Shown: positions 16,904 through 26,161 of the stretch, piece after piece
Position numbering within the stretch: the stretch's first letter is position 1
How the letters are laid out: each line of letters starts with the position of its first letter
Source of the DNA: UBA4877 sp002399285
GTDB taxonomy: Bacteria > Bacillota > Thermoanaerobacteria > Thermoanaerobacterales > UBA4877
Length of the DNA: 57,847 nucleotides
Direction: 5' to 3'
Assembly (NCBI GenBank): GCA_036771835.1
Contig: DAIPGN010000015.1
Coordinates: forward strand, 1-57,847
Program-made: the position numbers and the translations under genes
The notes under the pieces: model-generated
What the model saw: the letters and a program-made list of their open reading frames with translations, nothing else
The model's database searches: none
What the model was told of the DNA's origin: nothing

Positions 16904-18139
16904 TCATCTCCCGATGACAAAATAACTCGTCCAGTCATCTTCCCTTTCCTTCATTCTGATGGCGTCGACGGGACAGACCTGCATACACATGGCGCATCCC
17001 ACGCACCTTTCTTCATCTATGCGCGGCCGCCTGCCGTCCCCGTCCCAGTCTATAGCCCTGTGGCCGCCGTCCCTGCATGAGTTGAAGCACAGGCCGCAGC
17101 CTATGCACTTTTCATCGGCGAGTTCGGCCCGCGTATAAGGTGAAGGCAGCTCGTCGTGCTGTTTTAAATTGGGCAGCGCCTTTCCTATGATATCCATGGG
17201 AGATGCAAAACCTTTATCCGACAGATAATGGGCCAGGCCGCTCTTTAAGTCCTCTATCGTCCTGAAGCCATACGCCATGGGCAGAGTGCAGAACTGAACG
17301 TTGCCGGCACCCAGCGCCATTATCTGGACCACATCCCTCCAGCTGTATGCCCCTCCGTTGCCGGATATCGTGATATCCACATTGGATGCCACCTCGGCTA
17401 TGGTGCGTAGGGTGAGCGGCAAGATCGCCGGGCCGGACAGACCCGAGTAAGTACCTTTGCCCCTCAGGCTTGGATATGGCTGGAATGTATCTATATCTAT
17501 CCCCATCAATGAGGGAATGGTATTGCTGGCCGTGATCCCGTCGGCCCCTCCTCTTTTCACCGCCTGCGCCACCTCCACTATGTCGGTGACCTGCGGCGTG
17601 ATCTTTATGAGCACCGGCGTATCCCCGGCAGCTTCTTTGACCCATCCGGCCACCTTCTCCGTAGCCTCGATGCTCTGCGCCAGCATTCTGCCCGGCGCTT
17701 CGCCCATGCTTCCCTGCGGGCAGCTGAAGCTGCACTCTATGAGATCGACTCCAGCCTTTTTTAGTCTGCGGACTAGTCCCTGCCAATCCTCTTTTTTCGA
17801 GCCCATTATGGAGGCCCCTATCATCTTGTCCGGGAATGCCTCCTTCAGTATCCTTACCCTCTTCTCTATGTCGTCTATATGGTACTGCGATATCAGGTCG
17901 ATATTGCCCAGACCGGTGACTTTCCTGGCCTGCGGTCCGAAGGACGACATCATGGGATACTTCAGGCCTACGGGGTTATTTTCCACCGAGGTCGTCTTGA
18001 GGATCGCGCCGGCCCATCCGGCCTTAAGCCCGTCGGCAACTATCTCCAGCTCGTCGGTGGGAGGCGCTGCGGAGAGTATGAAGGGATTTTCCAGGTGTAT
18101 GCCCAGAAAATCTACGGATATATCCTTTTTCTTATACAT
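16904..18139 (-). CDS. PreA-like dihydropyrimidine dehydrogenase subunit with two Fe-S clusters
   Basis: 411 residues. The N-terminal TIM barrel resembles dihydroorotate/dihydropyrimidine dehydrogenase (SFSCPQGSMGEAPG substrate loop, TISGNGGAYSWRD and the ALGAGNVQFCT phosphate-binding strand). The C-terminus has two 4Fe-4S motifs, CIGCGLCFNSC and CVGCAMCMQVCPVDAI. PreA with PreT reduces uracil or thymine with NADH in E. coli. After the CPQG loop I see RMLAQ where pyrimidine dehydrogenases of animals have an ACGQ catalytic cysteine, so the substrate may differ. It overlaps the PreT-like gene. In a purine cluster it may reduce a purine-derived ring (inference). Confidence 0.82.
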   Translation of the reverse strand: MYKKKDISVDFLGIHLENPFILSAAPPTDELEIVADGLKAGWAGAILKTTSVENNPVGLKYPMMSSFGPQARKVTGLGNIDLISQYHIDDIEKRVRILKEAFPDKMIGASIMGSKKEDWQGLVRRLKKAGVDLIECSFSCPQGSMGEAPGRMLAQSIEATEKVAGWVKEAAGDTPVLIKITPQVTDIVEVAQAVKRGGADGITASNTIPSLMGIDIDTFQPYPSLRGKGTYSGLSGPAILPLTLRTIAEVASNVDITISGNGGAYSWRDVVQIMALGAGNVQFCTLPMAYGFRTIEDLKSGLAHYLSDKGFASPMDIIGKALPNLKQHDELPSPYTRAELADEKCIGCGLCFNSCRDGGHRAIDWDGDGRRPRIDEERCVGCAMCMQVCPVDAIRMKEREDDWTSYFVIGR

Positions 18140-19388
18140 TCATAACTCCCCCTTCGATAAACTTCGCTATCTTCAAAGCCGCTGACTTCCCGTCGGATGC
18201 GCACTCCACTATGGTGGAAGCGCCGCGGACGATATCCCCTCCGGCGAATATGCCCTTAATGTTCGTCATCATATCCTCGCCGGTATCTATAAGCCCGTCC
18301 GCCTTCCTGCTTATGCCGGGAAACGCCTTATCCGCCTGCTGTCCCACGGCAACGACTATGGTATCCAGCGGTATGGTAAAGTCCGAACCGGGTACCGGCT
18401 GCGGCCTTCTCCTGCCCGATGCGTCCGGCTCTCCCAGGTGCGCCCTCGTAAGCAGTATACCCTCCACGCGGCCGCCGCCCTTTATTTCCTTAGGTATAGA
18501 CATGAACTGGAACGTCACGCCCAGCTCGTTGGCCTCCTCTATCTCGTCGGCAAAGGCCTTTATCTCCTTCATGCCCCGCCTGTAAATGATCTCCACGTCC
18601 CTGGATGGGTCCTCGGCCTTTAATGCCGCCGCTGTTTCCACTGCCACATTCCCGCCGCCTATCACCCCTATCCTCTTGCCTGCCTTGGATCTTACCCCGT
18701 TCTTTATGTCCCTGAGTATTTCCCTCGCCTTGTATACGCCCTTGAGGGACTCACCGGGTATGCCGAGATCGCGTTCTTCGGCCAGGCCCGCCGATACGAA
18801 TACCGCGTCATAGCTCTTTAGCAGCTCCTGCGCTGAATCCACATCCTCGTCTATTACGCCGGATACAAAATTATCGTTTATAAATCCCGTCTCCCGTCCT
18901 GCCCTGTCTTCCGGCAGTCTGCCCGAAGATACCTCCTGCATGGGTATTCCTCCCGGCTTGTCTTTCTCATAGACGTAAGGACTATATCCCTTCAGCCGCA
19001 GCTCCCGCGCACAGGCCAGGCCAGCCGGTCCGCCTCCTATTATGGCGACCTTGCCGCCCTTTGCCGCAGGGACCTCCAGGTTTTCCGCCATATCCGCATT
19101 TCCCGTCACATACCTGTGGAGCTCCCTTATCCGTATAGGGGAATTGATTTGTGTCCTGGTACATACGTCCTGGCAAAAGGCCGGACACAACTCCCCGCAT
19201 ATATCTATCATGGGATTGGCTTCCGTTATTATCTCCATGGCTCCCTTGAGATTGCCTGTCGTTATGGACCTTATGAATTCCGGCACGGGTACGGCACTCG
19301 GACATGCCTTTTCGCACGGCGCATCGTAGCAGTACAGGCATCTTCCGGCCTCAAGGACAGCCTGTTCCCTTGTCAAAATATTCCGCAT
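18132..19388 (-). CDS. PreT/GltD-like NAD(P)H:FAD oxidoreductase
   Basis: 418 residues. The N-terminal cysteine motif CLYCYDAPCEKACP is the Fe-S binding segment of GltD/PreT proteins. An FAD-binding motif (IIGGGPAGLACARELR) and an NAD(P)-binding motif (IGVIGGGNVAVETAAAL) follow, then a C-terminal GDIVRGASTIVECASDG segment. It supplies electrons from NAD(P)H to its partner, most likely the PreA-like protein whose gene overlaps it. A combined PreT-PreA activity, or a split counterpart of YgfK in the E. coli cluster, is plausible. Confidence 0.85.
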   Translation of the reverse strand: MRNILTREQAVLEAGRCLYCYDAPCEKACPSAVPVPEFIRSITTGNLKGAMEIITEANPMIDICGELCPAFCQDVCTRTQINSPIRIRELHRYVTGNADMAENLEVPAAKGGKVAIIGGGPAGLACARELRLKGYSPYVYEKDKPGGIPMQEVSSGRLPEDRAGRETGFINDNFVSGVIDEDVDSAQELLKSYDAVFVSAGLAEERDLGIPGESLKGVYKAREILRDIKNGVRSKAGKRIGVIGGGNVAVETAAALKAEDPSRDVEIIYRRGMKEIKAFADEIEEANELGVTFQFMSIPKEIKGGGRVEGILLTRAHLGEPDASGRRRPQPVPGSDFTIPLDTIVVAVGQQADKAFPGISRKADGLIDTGEDMMTNIKGIFAGGDIVRGASTIVECASDGKSAALKIAKFIEGGVMNV

Positions 19389-19411
19389 GATCTTCCCCCC
19401 TTAAGCTTATT

Positions 19412-20398
19412 TTATCTCCCGCCCATGGTTAGCGCCATGACTGCCTTTGCGGTGTGCAGCCTGTTTTCCGCCTCATCATAGATCACGGAGTGCGGACCGT
19501 CTATCACCGAATCTACGACCTCGTTGCCCCTGTCCGCAGGCAGCGCGTGCATATACAGGCAGTCCTTGTTTGTAAGAGCCATCATATCCTCCGTACATAT
19601 CCAACCCTTATTGGACTCCAGCGTAGAGTCTATGACCTCGCTGCTCTGATTGGTGACCCAGCTGCCCCAGTTTTTGGGGAACACGACGTCGGCATCCCTG
19701 TATGCCTTTTCCATATCGCCGGTTATGGTCAGGCTGCCTCCGTATTTTTCAGCATTTTCTTTAGCCTGGTCTATCACAAAGTCCGGCAGTTTGTATCCCT
19801 CGGGATATGCCAGAGTCACGTCCATACCATACCTCGGGAATAGAAGCACCTGGGATACGGGTACGGAGATGGGCTTTTTGTGAGTGGTGGCATAGGCCCA
19901 TATGACGGATACCTTCAAGTGCCTCGTGTTCATGCCCAGCTTTTCCTGTATGGTCATCAGGTCGGCCAGCACCTGCATCGGGTGATACAGGTCGGTCTGC
20001 AGATTGATGACCGGCACAGTGGTATTGGCCGCCATCTCCTCAAGATATTCATTGCCGACGTCCCAGAAGCAGTTTCTGCAGGCTATGGCCTCGCCGAACC
20101 TTCCGAGGATTATCGCGGTGTCCTTGGCGGACTCCGCATGGGCCACCTGCATCGTACTTGTGTCGAGAAAATTGGCATGCCCACCCAACTGGGTTATGCC
20201 CGTCTCCATGGAATTCCTCGTCCTGGTGGACTGCTCAAAGAACATCAGGAATATGGTCTTGTAACTGAGGTAGGGAGTCGGTATGCCCATGGCATGTTTC
20301 CTCTTTAGATCATAGGACACGTCCAGTACGGTATCTATCTCCTCCTTGGTCCAGTCCTGAAGAGTTATCAGGTGTTTCCCTCTAAATATGGTGTTCAT
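19412..20398 (-). CDS. ygeW: Knotted carbamoyltransferase YgeW
   Basis: 328 residues. Carbamoyl-phosphate site FEQSTRTRNSMETG, then HPMQVLADLMT and the C-terminal MHALPADRG segment define the aspartate/ornithine carbamoyltransferase fold; the wording matches the YgeW branch rather than OTCase. The E. coli counterpart lies in the ygeWXY-hyuA-ssnA cluster and is tied to purine-derived ureido compounds. It probably releases carbamoyl phosphate from such a compound, which would allow ATP formation by a carbamate kinase encoded elsewhere (inference). I chose the ATG at 20396-20398 with GGAGG eight bases upstream; a longer frame runs into the ygeY end. Confidence 0.9.
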   Translation of the reverse strand: MNTIFRGKHLITLQDWTKEEIDTVLDVSYDLKRKHAMGIPTPYLSYKTIFLMFFEQSTRTRNSMETGITQLGGHANFLDTSTMQVAHAESAKDTAIILGRFGEAIACRNCFWDVGNEYLEEMAANTTVPVINLQTDLYHPMQVLADLMTIQEKLGMNTRHLKVSVIWAYATTHKKPISVPVSQVLLFPRYGMDVTLAYPEGYKLPDFVIDQAKENAEKYGGSLTITGDMEKAYRDADVVFPKNWGSWVTNQSSEVIDSTLESNKGWICTEDMMALTNKDCLYMHALPADRGNEVVDSVIDGPHSVIYDEAENRLHTAKAVMALTMGGR

Positions 20399-20442
20399 TA
20401 TGTCTTCCTCCTTAGTTTTTAAAGTGTCAAACGGATTCGGGA

Positions 20443-21684
20443 TCATACCAGATTTTTCGTATTGCAGGGCATCTGTCCCGCATAGCCGTTTACATATACG
20501 CGCGGTATCGCCGCATACATGGCCGCGGCCTTTACCAGTTCGTCCTTCCACGTCACCTCGTTGGGCGCATGGGCCTGGTCCTCATGGCCCGGCCCGAAGC
20601 CGACGCAGGGTATGCCGTATCTTCCCATGATCGAGACCCCGTTGGTGGAAAATATCCACTTGGATATCTCCGGCCGCTCATCAAACAACCCGCCGTATGC
20701 ATCGGTGAGCGTCCTGCATACCGGATGATCTTCCTCTATCAGCCAGGTCGGGAAATAGGCTTCCGTCGGATATTCCACCCCGGTGTATGAAGGCCTGCCG
20801 TAGCCGTACATGCCGACCTCGGCGCCCGACTCCCTGACCGACTTAAGTTCCCGTATCTGCTTTAGGGCAAGCTCAGCGTCCTCTCCCGCCGTAAGCCTCC
20901 TGTCTATGGATATGCTGCAGCCGTCGGCCACGGCGCATCTGGATGGAGACGTAAAGAATATCTGTGAGACCGTAAGCGTACCCTTGCCCAGAAAATCATG
21001 GTTCTTAAGTATTTCATTCAATTCCTTGAGTTCCATGAGTATGGGAGCCATCTTGTAAATGGCGTTGTCCCCCCTCTCCGGCGCCGAGCCGTGACAGCTC
21101 ATGCCGTGGGTGGTCACCTTCATCTCCATCCTGCCCCTGTGCCCCCGGTTTATCCTGCATGAAGTCGGCTCGGTGAGCACGACGAATTCCGGCCTTATAT
21201 GGTCCTCATTGATTATATACTGCCAGCACAGGCCGTCGCAGTCCTCCTCCTGCACCGTGCCGGTCACCAGAAGGGTATAGTCGTCCTCCAGGCCCAGCTG
21301 CTTTATTATCTTGCCGGCATATACCATGGAGGCCATGCCTCCCTCCTGGTCGCTGGCTCCCCTTCCGCCTATGACCCTGTCGTCCTCATAGCCCTCATAG
21401 GGATCGAAATCCCACAGCTGCGGGTCGCCCACTCCCACCGTATCTATATGGGCATCCATGGCTATCAGATGTTTCCCGTGGCCGATGTATCCCAAGACGT
21501 TGCCCATGGGATCTATCTCGACCCTGTCGAAGCCCGCGCCGAGCATCTCCGCCTTTATGCGCCCGATGACCTCTTTCTCATGGCAGCTCTCGCTGGGCAG
21601 CGCTATCATATCCCGCAAAAACCGGGACATATCCGGTTTATACCTTTCGGCCAGGCCATATATCTCTTTAAAATTTATATCCAT
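20443..21684 (-). CDS. ygeY: YgeY family M20-type hydrolase
   Basis: About 413 residues with the M20 dinuclear metallohydrolase pattern: LIAMDAHIDTVGVGD, GGRGASDQEGGMAS and the GTVQEEDCDGL catalytic glutamate. It fits the YgeY selenium-metabolism-linked hydrolase group, part of the E. coli purine cluster. Likely it hydrolyses a carbamoyl or amide bond in an opened purine ring (inference). The ATG at 21682-21684 is preferred, with GGGGGG eight bases upstream. It lies between the hydantoinase-like gene and ygeW. Confidence 0.9.
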   Translation of the reverse strand: MDINFKEIYGLAERYKPDMSRFLRDMIALPSESCHEKEVIGRIKAEMLGAGFDRVEIDPMGNVLGYIGHGKHLIAMDAHIDTVGVGDPQLWDFDPYEGYEDDRVIGGRGASDQEGGMASMVYAGKIIKQLGLEDDYTLLVTGTVQEEDCDGLCWQYIINEDHIRPEFVVLTEPTSCRINRGHRGRMEMKVTTHGMSCHGSAPERGDNAIYKMAPILMELKELNEILKNHDFLGKGTLTVSQIFFTSPSRCAVADGCSISIDRRLTAGEDAELALKQIRELKSVRESGAEVGMYGYGRPSYTGVEYPTEAYFPTWLIEEDHPVCRTLTDAYGGLFDERPEISKWIFSTNGVSIMGRYGIPCVGFGPGHEDQAHAPNEVTWKDELVKAAAMYAAIPRVYVNGYAGQMPCNTKNLV

Positions 21685-21710
21685 TGACATTTCCCCCCGT
21701 TCGTCGCATG

Positions 21711-23090
21711 CTATAAATTGCTCTTTACAAACTCTCCGAAACCTCTCCGTCCCGTCACCCCTTTGCCGACATCATAAACGACCTCTCCCCGCACTATGGT
21801 CTTTATGACCCTGCCCTTCAATTTGCTTCCCATGAGAGGCGAATACTTTCCCTTGGACTCCATGATCCCGGGGGTCACGGTCCATTCCCCGTCTATGTCG
21901 GCAATGGCAAAATCGGCGTCCGCACCCACGGCTATATCCCCTTTTTTCGGGTAAAGTCCGTATCTGACCGCCGCATTTTTCGCCATGAGACTGCATATAT
22001 CCTCTAACGTCAGCCTCCCCGCATGATATCCGTATGTCAGAACCGAGGGCAAAGAGAACTGTACTCCGGGTATGCCGGCGTAATTGTCCCATATGCTTTC
22101 CCTCGTCTTCTCCTCGGGATATATTCCGGCCGCATGATCCGTGGAAATGAAGTCGACCGAGCCGCTCTTAAGTCCATCCCACAGGGCCTCCCTGTCCTCC
22201 CGCTCTCTCACCGGAGGGGCTATCTTGAGGACGGATCCCTTTTCCATCAGGTCGTCGACCGTAAAGAGCAGGTACTGAGGGCATGTCTCCGCAGTTATGT
22301 CCACCCCGTGCTGCTTGGCCCATTGGACCACATGCAGCCCTTCCTTTGAAGAGAGATGGACAATATGCAGCTTGTTGCCGGCCTTTTCCGCGATCCCCAC
22401 GACGCTCCATATGGCCGCAGGCTCCGCCTCATAGGTCCTGCCTTCATACCAGCTTCGCGGGTCGGTCCTTCCGGCATTACGAAGGTGATCGGAATAAAAA
22501 TCGACCAGTTCACAGTCCTCGGCATGGACCGCACATACCAGGCCAAGTTCCCTAAGCTCGCGAAAGGCGGTGTCCATGAGAGGCAGCGGCATCCTCGGAT
22601 ATGTCTCCATACCCGATACGGTATAGAACTTCACTCCCACTATCCCTCTGTCCTTAAGTTCCTTAAGGTCCCTTACATAACTCCCGCTCTCTATCTGCGC
22701 CGGCGTCACGCCTCCCCAAAAGGCGAAATCCACATAGGCCTTATCCCTTACGATGCCCAGCTTATGATCGAAGTTACAGCCGTTTATCACCGGAGGCAGC
22801 GACGTGCACGGCATATCTATTATAGTCGTCACGCCTCCCGCAGCAGCGCTCCCTGTTCCCGTACCAAAATCCTCCCTGTCCGTAAAACCGGGATCGTCAA
22901 AATGCACATGGGGATCTACGATCCCCGGGAAGATGACGCATCCCGCCGCATCTATCTCCCTGCGGACGTCTATGCTCTTGTCTTCGCCGTCGCAGATCTT
23001 CTCGATCTTACCCCAATTTACATAAATAGTGACACGCTTTAGAGTATTCCCTTCTGCAACAACGCATCCGTTGATTATCCTGATATCCAT
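21711..23090 (-). CDS. Dihydropyrimidinase/allantoinase-like cyclic amidohydrolase (HyuA-like)
   Basis: 459 residues. Amidohydrolase metal site DPHVHFDDPG, the carboxylated-lysine region GIVGVKFYTV, metal histidines in CAVHAED and HIVHLSS, and the STDHA aspartate are in order. The family opens cyclic amides such as hydantoin, dihydropyrimidine or allantoin. HyuA has this role in the E. coli cluster. Here it may open the pyrimidine or imidazole ring of a reduced purine (inference). Its start overlaps the end of the adenine deaminase gene. Confidence 0.88.
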   Translation of the reverse strand: MDIRIINGCVVAEGNTLKRVTIYVNWGKIEKICDGEDKSIDVRREIDAAGCVIFPGIVDPHVHFDDPGFTDREDFGTGTGSAAAGGVTTIIDMPCTSLPPVINGCNFDHKLGIVRDKAYVDFAFWGGVTPAQIESGSYVRDLKELKDRGIVGVKFYTVSGMETYPRMPLPLMDTAFRELRELGLVCAVHAEDCELVDFYSDHLRNAGRTDPRSWYEGRTYEAEPAAIWSVVGIAEKAGNKLHIVHLSSKEGLHVVQWAKQHGVDITAETCPQYLLFTVDDLMEKGSVLKIAPPVREREDREALWDGLKSGSVDFISTDHAAGIYPEEKTRESIWDNYAGIPGVQFSLPSVLTYGYHAGRLTLEDICSLMAKNAAVRYGLYPKKGDIAVGADADFAIADIDGEWTVTPGIMESKGKYSPLMGSKLKGRVIKTIVRGEVVYDVGKGVTGRRGFGEFVKSNL

Positions 23091-24817
23091 TCCAATTCTC
23101 CTTTAAACAGATCGACCAATTCAAACCTGTCGACATCCACCAGCCCGCTCGTGCTGATCTTGAGTTTGGGACAGACGGCCAGTGAGATAAACGAGAGGGT
23201 CATGAAGGGATTCTTTATATCCACCCCATTGCTCTCCTTCACGATATCGCACAGCCGGATAAATTCTTGAGCCGTCGAACCTACCGGTTTATCGGTCATG
23301 AGGCCGCCGTAAGGCAGCGCGAGGCAGCCCAGTACCTGTCCGTCCAGACTGACCGCTATGCCGCCGCCTGTCTCCTTTAATTTATTAACCGCCGTGATCA
23401 TATCTCCGTCATTTTCTCCCGCAGCTATTATGTTGTGTGAATCGTGGGATATGCTGGTGGCAAACGCCCCCCTCTTAAGGCCCAATCCGCTGACAAATCC
23501 AATGCCGATCTTTCCCGTGGCCCTATGCCTCTCGACCACCGCAAGCTTTATTATATCCCTGTCCGTATCCGACTCAGCGCAGCCGTTCACCACTCTGGGA
23601 GCTGCGATAATCTCGTCGGTGAATATGGATTCCGCCCTTAAACCTATGACCTTCATTGAGTCTCCCAGCGCCGGTACCTTGAAACTGCAGTCATCCAGAG
23701 GTGCGATATTGACGGAGTTGATTGCCGCCACGGCGGGGGCTCGTGTGCTGAAGACGGCCTTCCCGTCCTGTGCGACCAGCGCGCCGCTCTTATAGACCCC
23801 TTTTATCTTGAGTATATCGTCAAACACGACCATGTCGGCATCATAACCCGGCGCTATCCCGCCCTTATGTTTGAATCCGAAAAACGCAGCGGGATTCAAA
23901 GTAGCAAGCCTGATGGCTGTGGCAAGCGGCACGCCGTTTTCGGTGAGCAGATGGATCGCAAAGTTGATATGGCCCTCGCCGACAAGGTCTTCCGGGTGCT
24001 TATCGTCCGTACACAGCAGTATCCTGTGCTTGGTATTGTCGTTTACGATGGGGAGAAGTCTGAGTATGTCCCTGGTGAGCGAACCCTCCCGCATCATTAT
24101 CCACATGCCCTTTTTAAGCTTCTCCATCGCCTCTTGGGGCGTGGTACATTCATGGTCCGCCATTATGCCGGAAGACAGATAGGCATCAAGTTCCCGTCCC
24201 GTAAGACCTGGAGAATGACCATCCATGATCCTGCCGCTGAACAGGGCTATCTTATCCAGCACATCCCCGTCCTTCCCAAGCAGACCGGGGTAATTCATCA
24301 TTTCGGCCAGGCCCAGCACCCGCGGCTCATCAGCAAAGGCCTTCAGGTCCTCCGCCTTAAGCTCCGCCCCGGAGCTCTCAAAGGGCCCGGCCGGCACGCA
24401 GGACGGCAGCATAAAGAATATGTCCACGGGCAGATCCTTTGAGTTGTCGATCATAAACCGGATGCCGTCCGCCCCCGCCACATTGGCTATTTCATGGGGA
24501 TCGACGACCGCCGTGAGCGTACCCAGCGGCGCCACCGCCTTGGCAAATTCCGTAGGTATGCACATGGTACTCTCGATATGCATATGAGAATCCGTAAAGG
24601 CCGGGGCGACATACGCGCCCTCTGCATCCAAGACCTGTTTTGCATTTTCAAATTTTCCGACTCCCACGATCTTTCCCCTATATATGAGTACGTCGGCATC
24701 ATCTATCGACTCGTCGAATACGTTCACAATGCGGCCGTTCTTTATAAGCAGATCACCTTCCGCTTTCCCCAGCGCCACATCTATGATATCGCCCAGCTCA
24801 CCTACTTTATCAGTCAT
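23075..24817 (-). CDS. ade: Adenine deaminase
   Basis: 580 residues, the length of bacterial AdeC. Features: PAFTDSHMHIESTMC metal histidines, DPHEIANVAG, GHSPGLTGRELDAY, and ISHDSHNIIAAGEND near the C-terminus. It converts adenine to hypoxanthine with ammonia release, feeding the xanthine dehydrogenases. It overlaps ssnA by eight bases. Confidence 0.95.
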   Translation of the reverse strand: MTDKVGELGDIIDVALGKAEGDLLIKNGRIVNVFDESIDDADVLIYRGKIVGVGKFENAKQVLDAEGAYVAPAFTDSHMHIESTMCIPTEFAKAVAPLGTLTAVVDPHEIANVAGADGIRFMIDNSKDLPVDIFFMLPSCVPAGPFESSGAELKAEDLKAFADEPRVLGLAEMMNYPGLLGKDGDVLDKIALFSGRIMDGHSPGLTGRELDAYLSSGIMADHECTTPQEAMEKLKKGMWIMMREGSLTRDILRLLPIVNDNTKHRILLCTDDKHPEDLVGEGHINFAIHLLTENGVPLATAIRLATLNPAAFFGFKHKGGIAPGYDADMVVFDDILKIKGVYKSGALVAQDGKAVFSTRAPAVAAINSVNIAPLDDCSFKVPALGDSMKVIGLRAESIFTDEIIAAPRVVNGCAESDTDRDIIKLAVVERHRATGKIGIGFVSGLGLKRGAFATSISHDSHNIIAAGENDGDMITAVNKLKETGGGIAVSLDGQVLGCLALPYGGLMTDKPVGSTAQEFIRLCDIVKESNGVDIKNPFMTLSFISLAVCPKLKISTSGLVDVDRFELVDLFKGELEWISG

Positions 24818-26147
24818 TTGCTATCTTCTCCCAGAATCTATTGGCCACCTCCCGGGACCTGGCCATTATTCTCTCCTCATCCATTACGACCAGCTCATGA
24901 TCCTTCATGAGGACGCGCCCACCTACGATCGTCGTATTCACCTGATTGTCCCTCATTCCAAATATCAGATGGCCGAAATAATTATTTTCATTGAATGGAG
25001 TAGGCGGGTAGTAATCCATTATGATAATGTCGGCATATGCGCCCGGCTTTATAACGCCTACCGGCCTGTCGTAGAATTTGCCGAATATCCTGGCGTTGTT
25101 CTCAAAGAGCATCCTCCTGCTCTCCTCAAAGCCCACCCTCGGATCACTGTGAACAAACTTTGGAAGGATGTATGCCGTCTTGACCGACTCCAGCATGGAC
25201 GGCGTATATCCGTCGGTGCCTATGCCCACGAGGATCCCCTTCTCAAAGAATTTGAGCAGCGGCGCGCTTCCCACACCGTTGTTCATATTTGACTGCGGGT
25301 TGTGTATCACCATCGTCCCGGTATTTTTTAAAATATCGATCTCATTATCGTCTACATGCACGCAGTGAACGGCCAGGGTCTTATCCCCCAGTATGCCAAA
25401 GGAATTCAGCCTGTCAGCCACCCTCACGCCGCTCTTGCTCAAGCAGTCTTCCACATCCTCTATTCCCTCGGCCACATGCACATGGAAACCGGTCCCCAGC
25501 GATCCGGCCTGCGCCGCACATCTTTCCAGTGTATCATTGGAAAGGGTGAGCGAGGCATGAAGTCCGAAGGTGGCTTTAACGGCGTCATCCGTGTTTTTCT
25601 TTTTTTTGATGAACCTAACGTTTTCCCGTATTGCGGCATCGGTCATTTCCCTGCCCCATCTGTCCGACGTCTCATAGCAGAGCACAGCGCGCTGCCCGAC
25701 ATCCGACGCTGCCTTTTCCAGTATGTCCAGACTTCCGTCCACCAAACCGTACGAGGCATGGTGATCGATTATCCCCGTGACCCCGCACTTGATGCCCTCT
25801 ATTATGGGTATCATGGCGCTGTAGTAGAGCTCCTCTTCGGTGCTGAGACATTTGTCCAGTTTAAACCACAGTTTTTCCAGGATCTCCGTGAAATTTTTTG
25901 CCGGCTCGCCCGGCAGAGACATCCCTCTGGAAAACGTACTGTAAAGATGCATATGAGTATTGAGCAGGCCGGGCATAATTAAACGCCGACCGACATCCAT
26001 AAATTCCGCATCGGGATATTTTTCCCTTAAATCTGTGGTCGTACCGACTTCCTTTATATATTTCCCGTCTATCGCAACGGCCCCGTCCTCTATAAAGCGA
26101 TTGTTTTCCCCCATGGTCAGTACTGCTCCATTGCCTATGATCAGCAT
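24810..26147 (-). CDS. ssnA: SsnA family aminohydrolase
   Basis: 445 residues of the amidohydrolase family: MPGLLNTHMHLYSTFSRGM, HVHVAEGIED, LAVHCVHVDDNE and GIGTDGYTPSM. The combination and the neighbourhood match SsnA of the E. coli selenium-dependent purine cluster; a guanine-deaminase-like or related hydrolytic function is suspected, not proven. Its ribosome site is AAAGGGGG. Confidence 0.9.
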   Translation of the reverse strand: MLIIGNGAVLTMGENNRFIEDGAVAIDGKYIKEVGTTTDLREKYPDAEFMDVGRRLIMPGLLNTHMHLYSTFSRGMSLPGEPAKNFTEILEKLWFKLDKCLSTEEELYYSAMIPIIEGIKCGVTGIIDHHASYGLVDGSLDILEKAASDVGQRAVLCYETSDRWGREMTDAAIRENVRFIKKKKNTDDAVKATFGLHASLTLSNDTLERCAAQAGSLGTGFHVHVAEGIEDVEDCLSKSGVRVADRLNSFGILGDKTLAVHCVHVDDNEIDILKNTGTMVIHNPQSNMNNGVGSAPLLKFFEKGILVGIGTDGYTPSMLESVKTAYILPKFVHSDPRVGFEESRRMLFENNARIFGKFYDRPVGVIKPGAYADIIIMDYYPPTPFNENNYFGHLIFGMRDNQVNTTIVGGRVLMKDHELVVMDEERIMARSREVANRFWEKIAND

Positions 26148-26161
26148 ATTATTGCCCCCTT

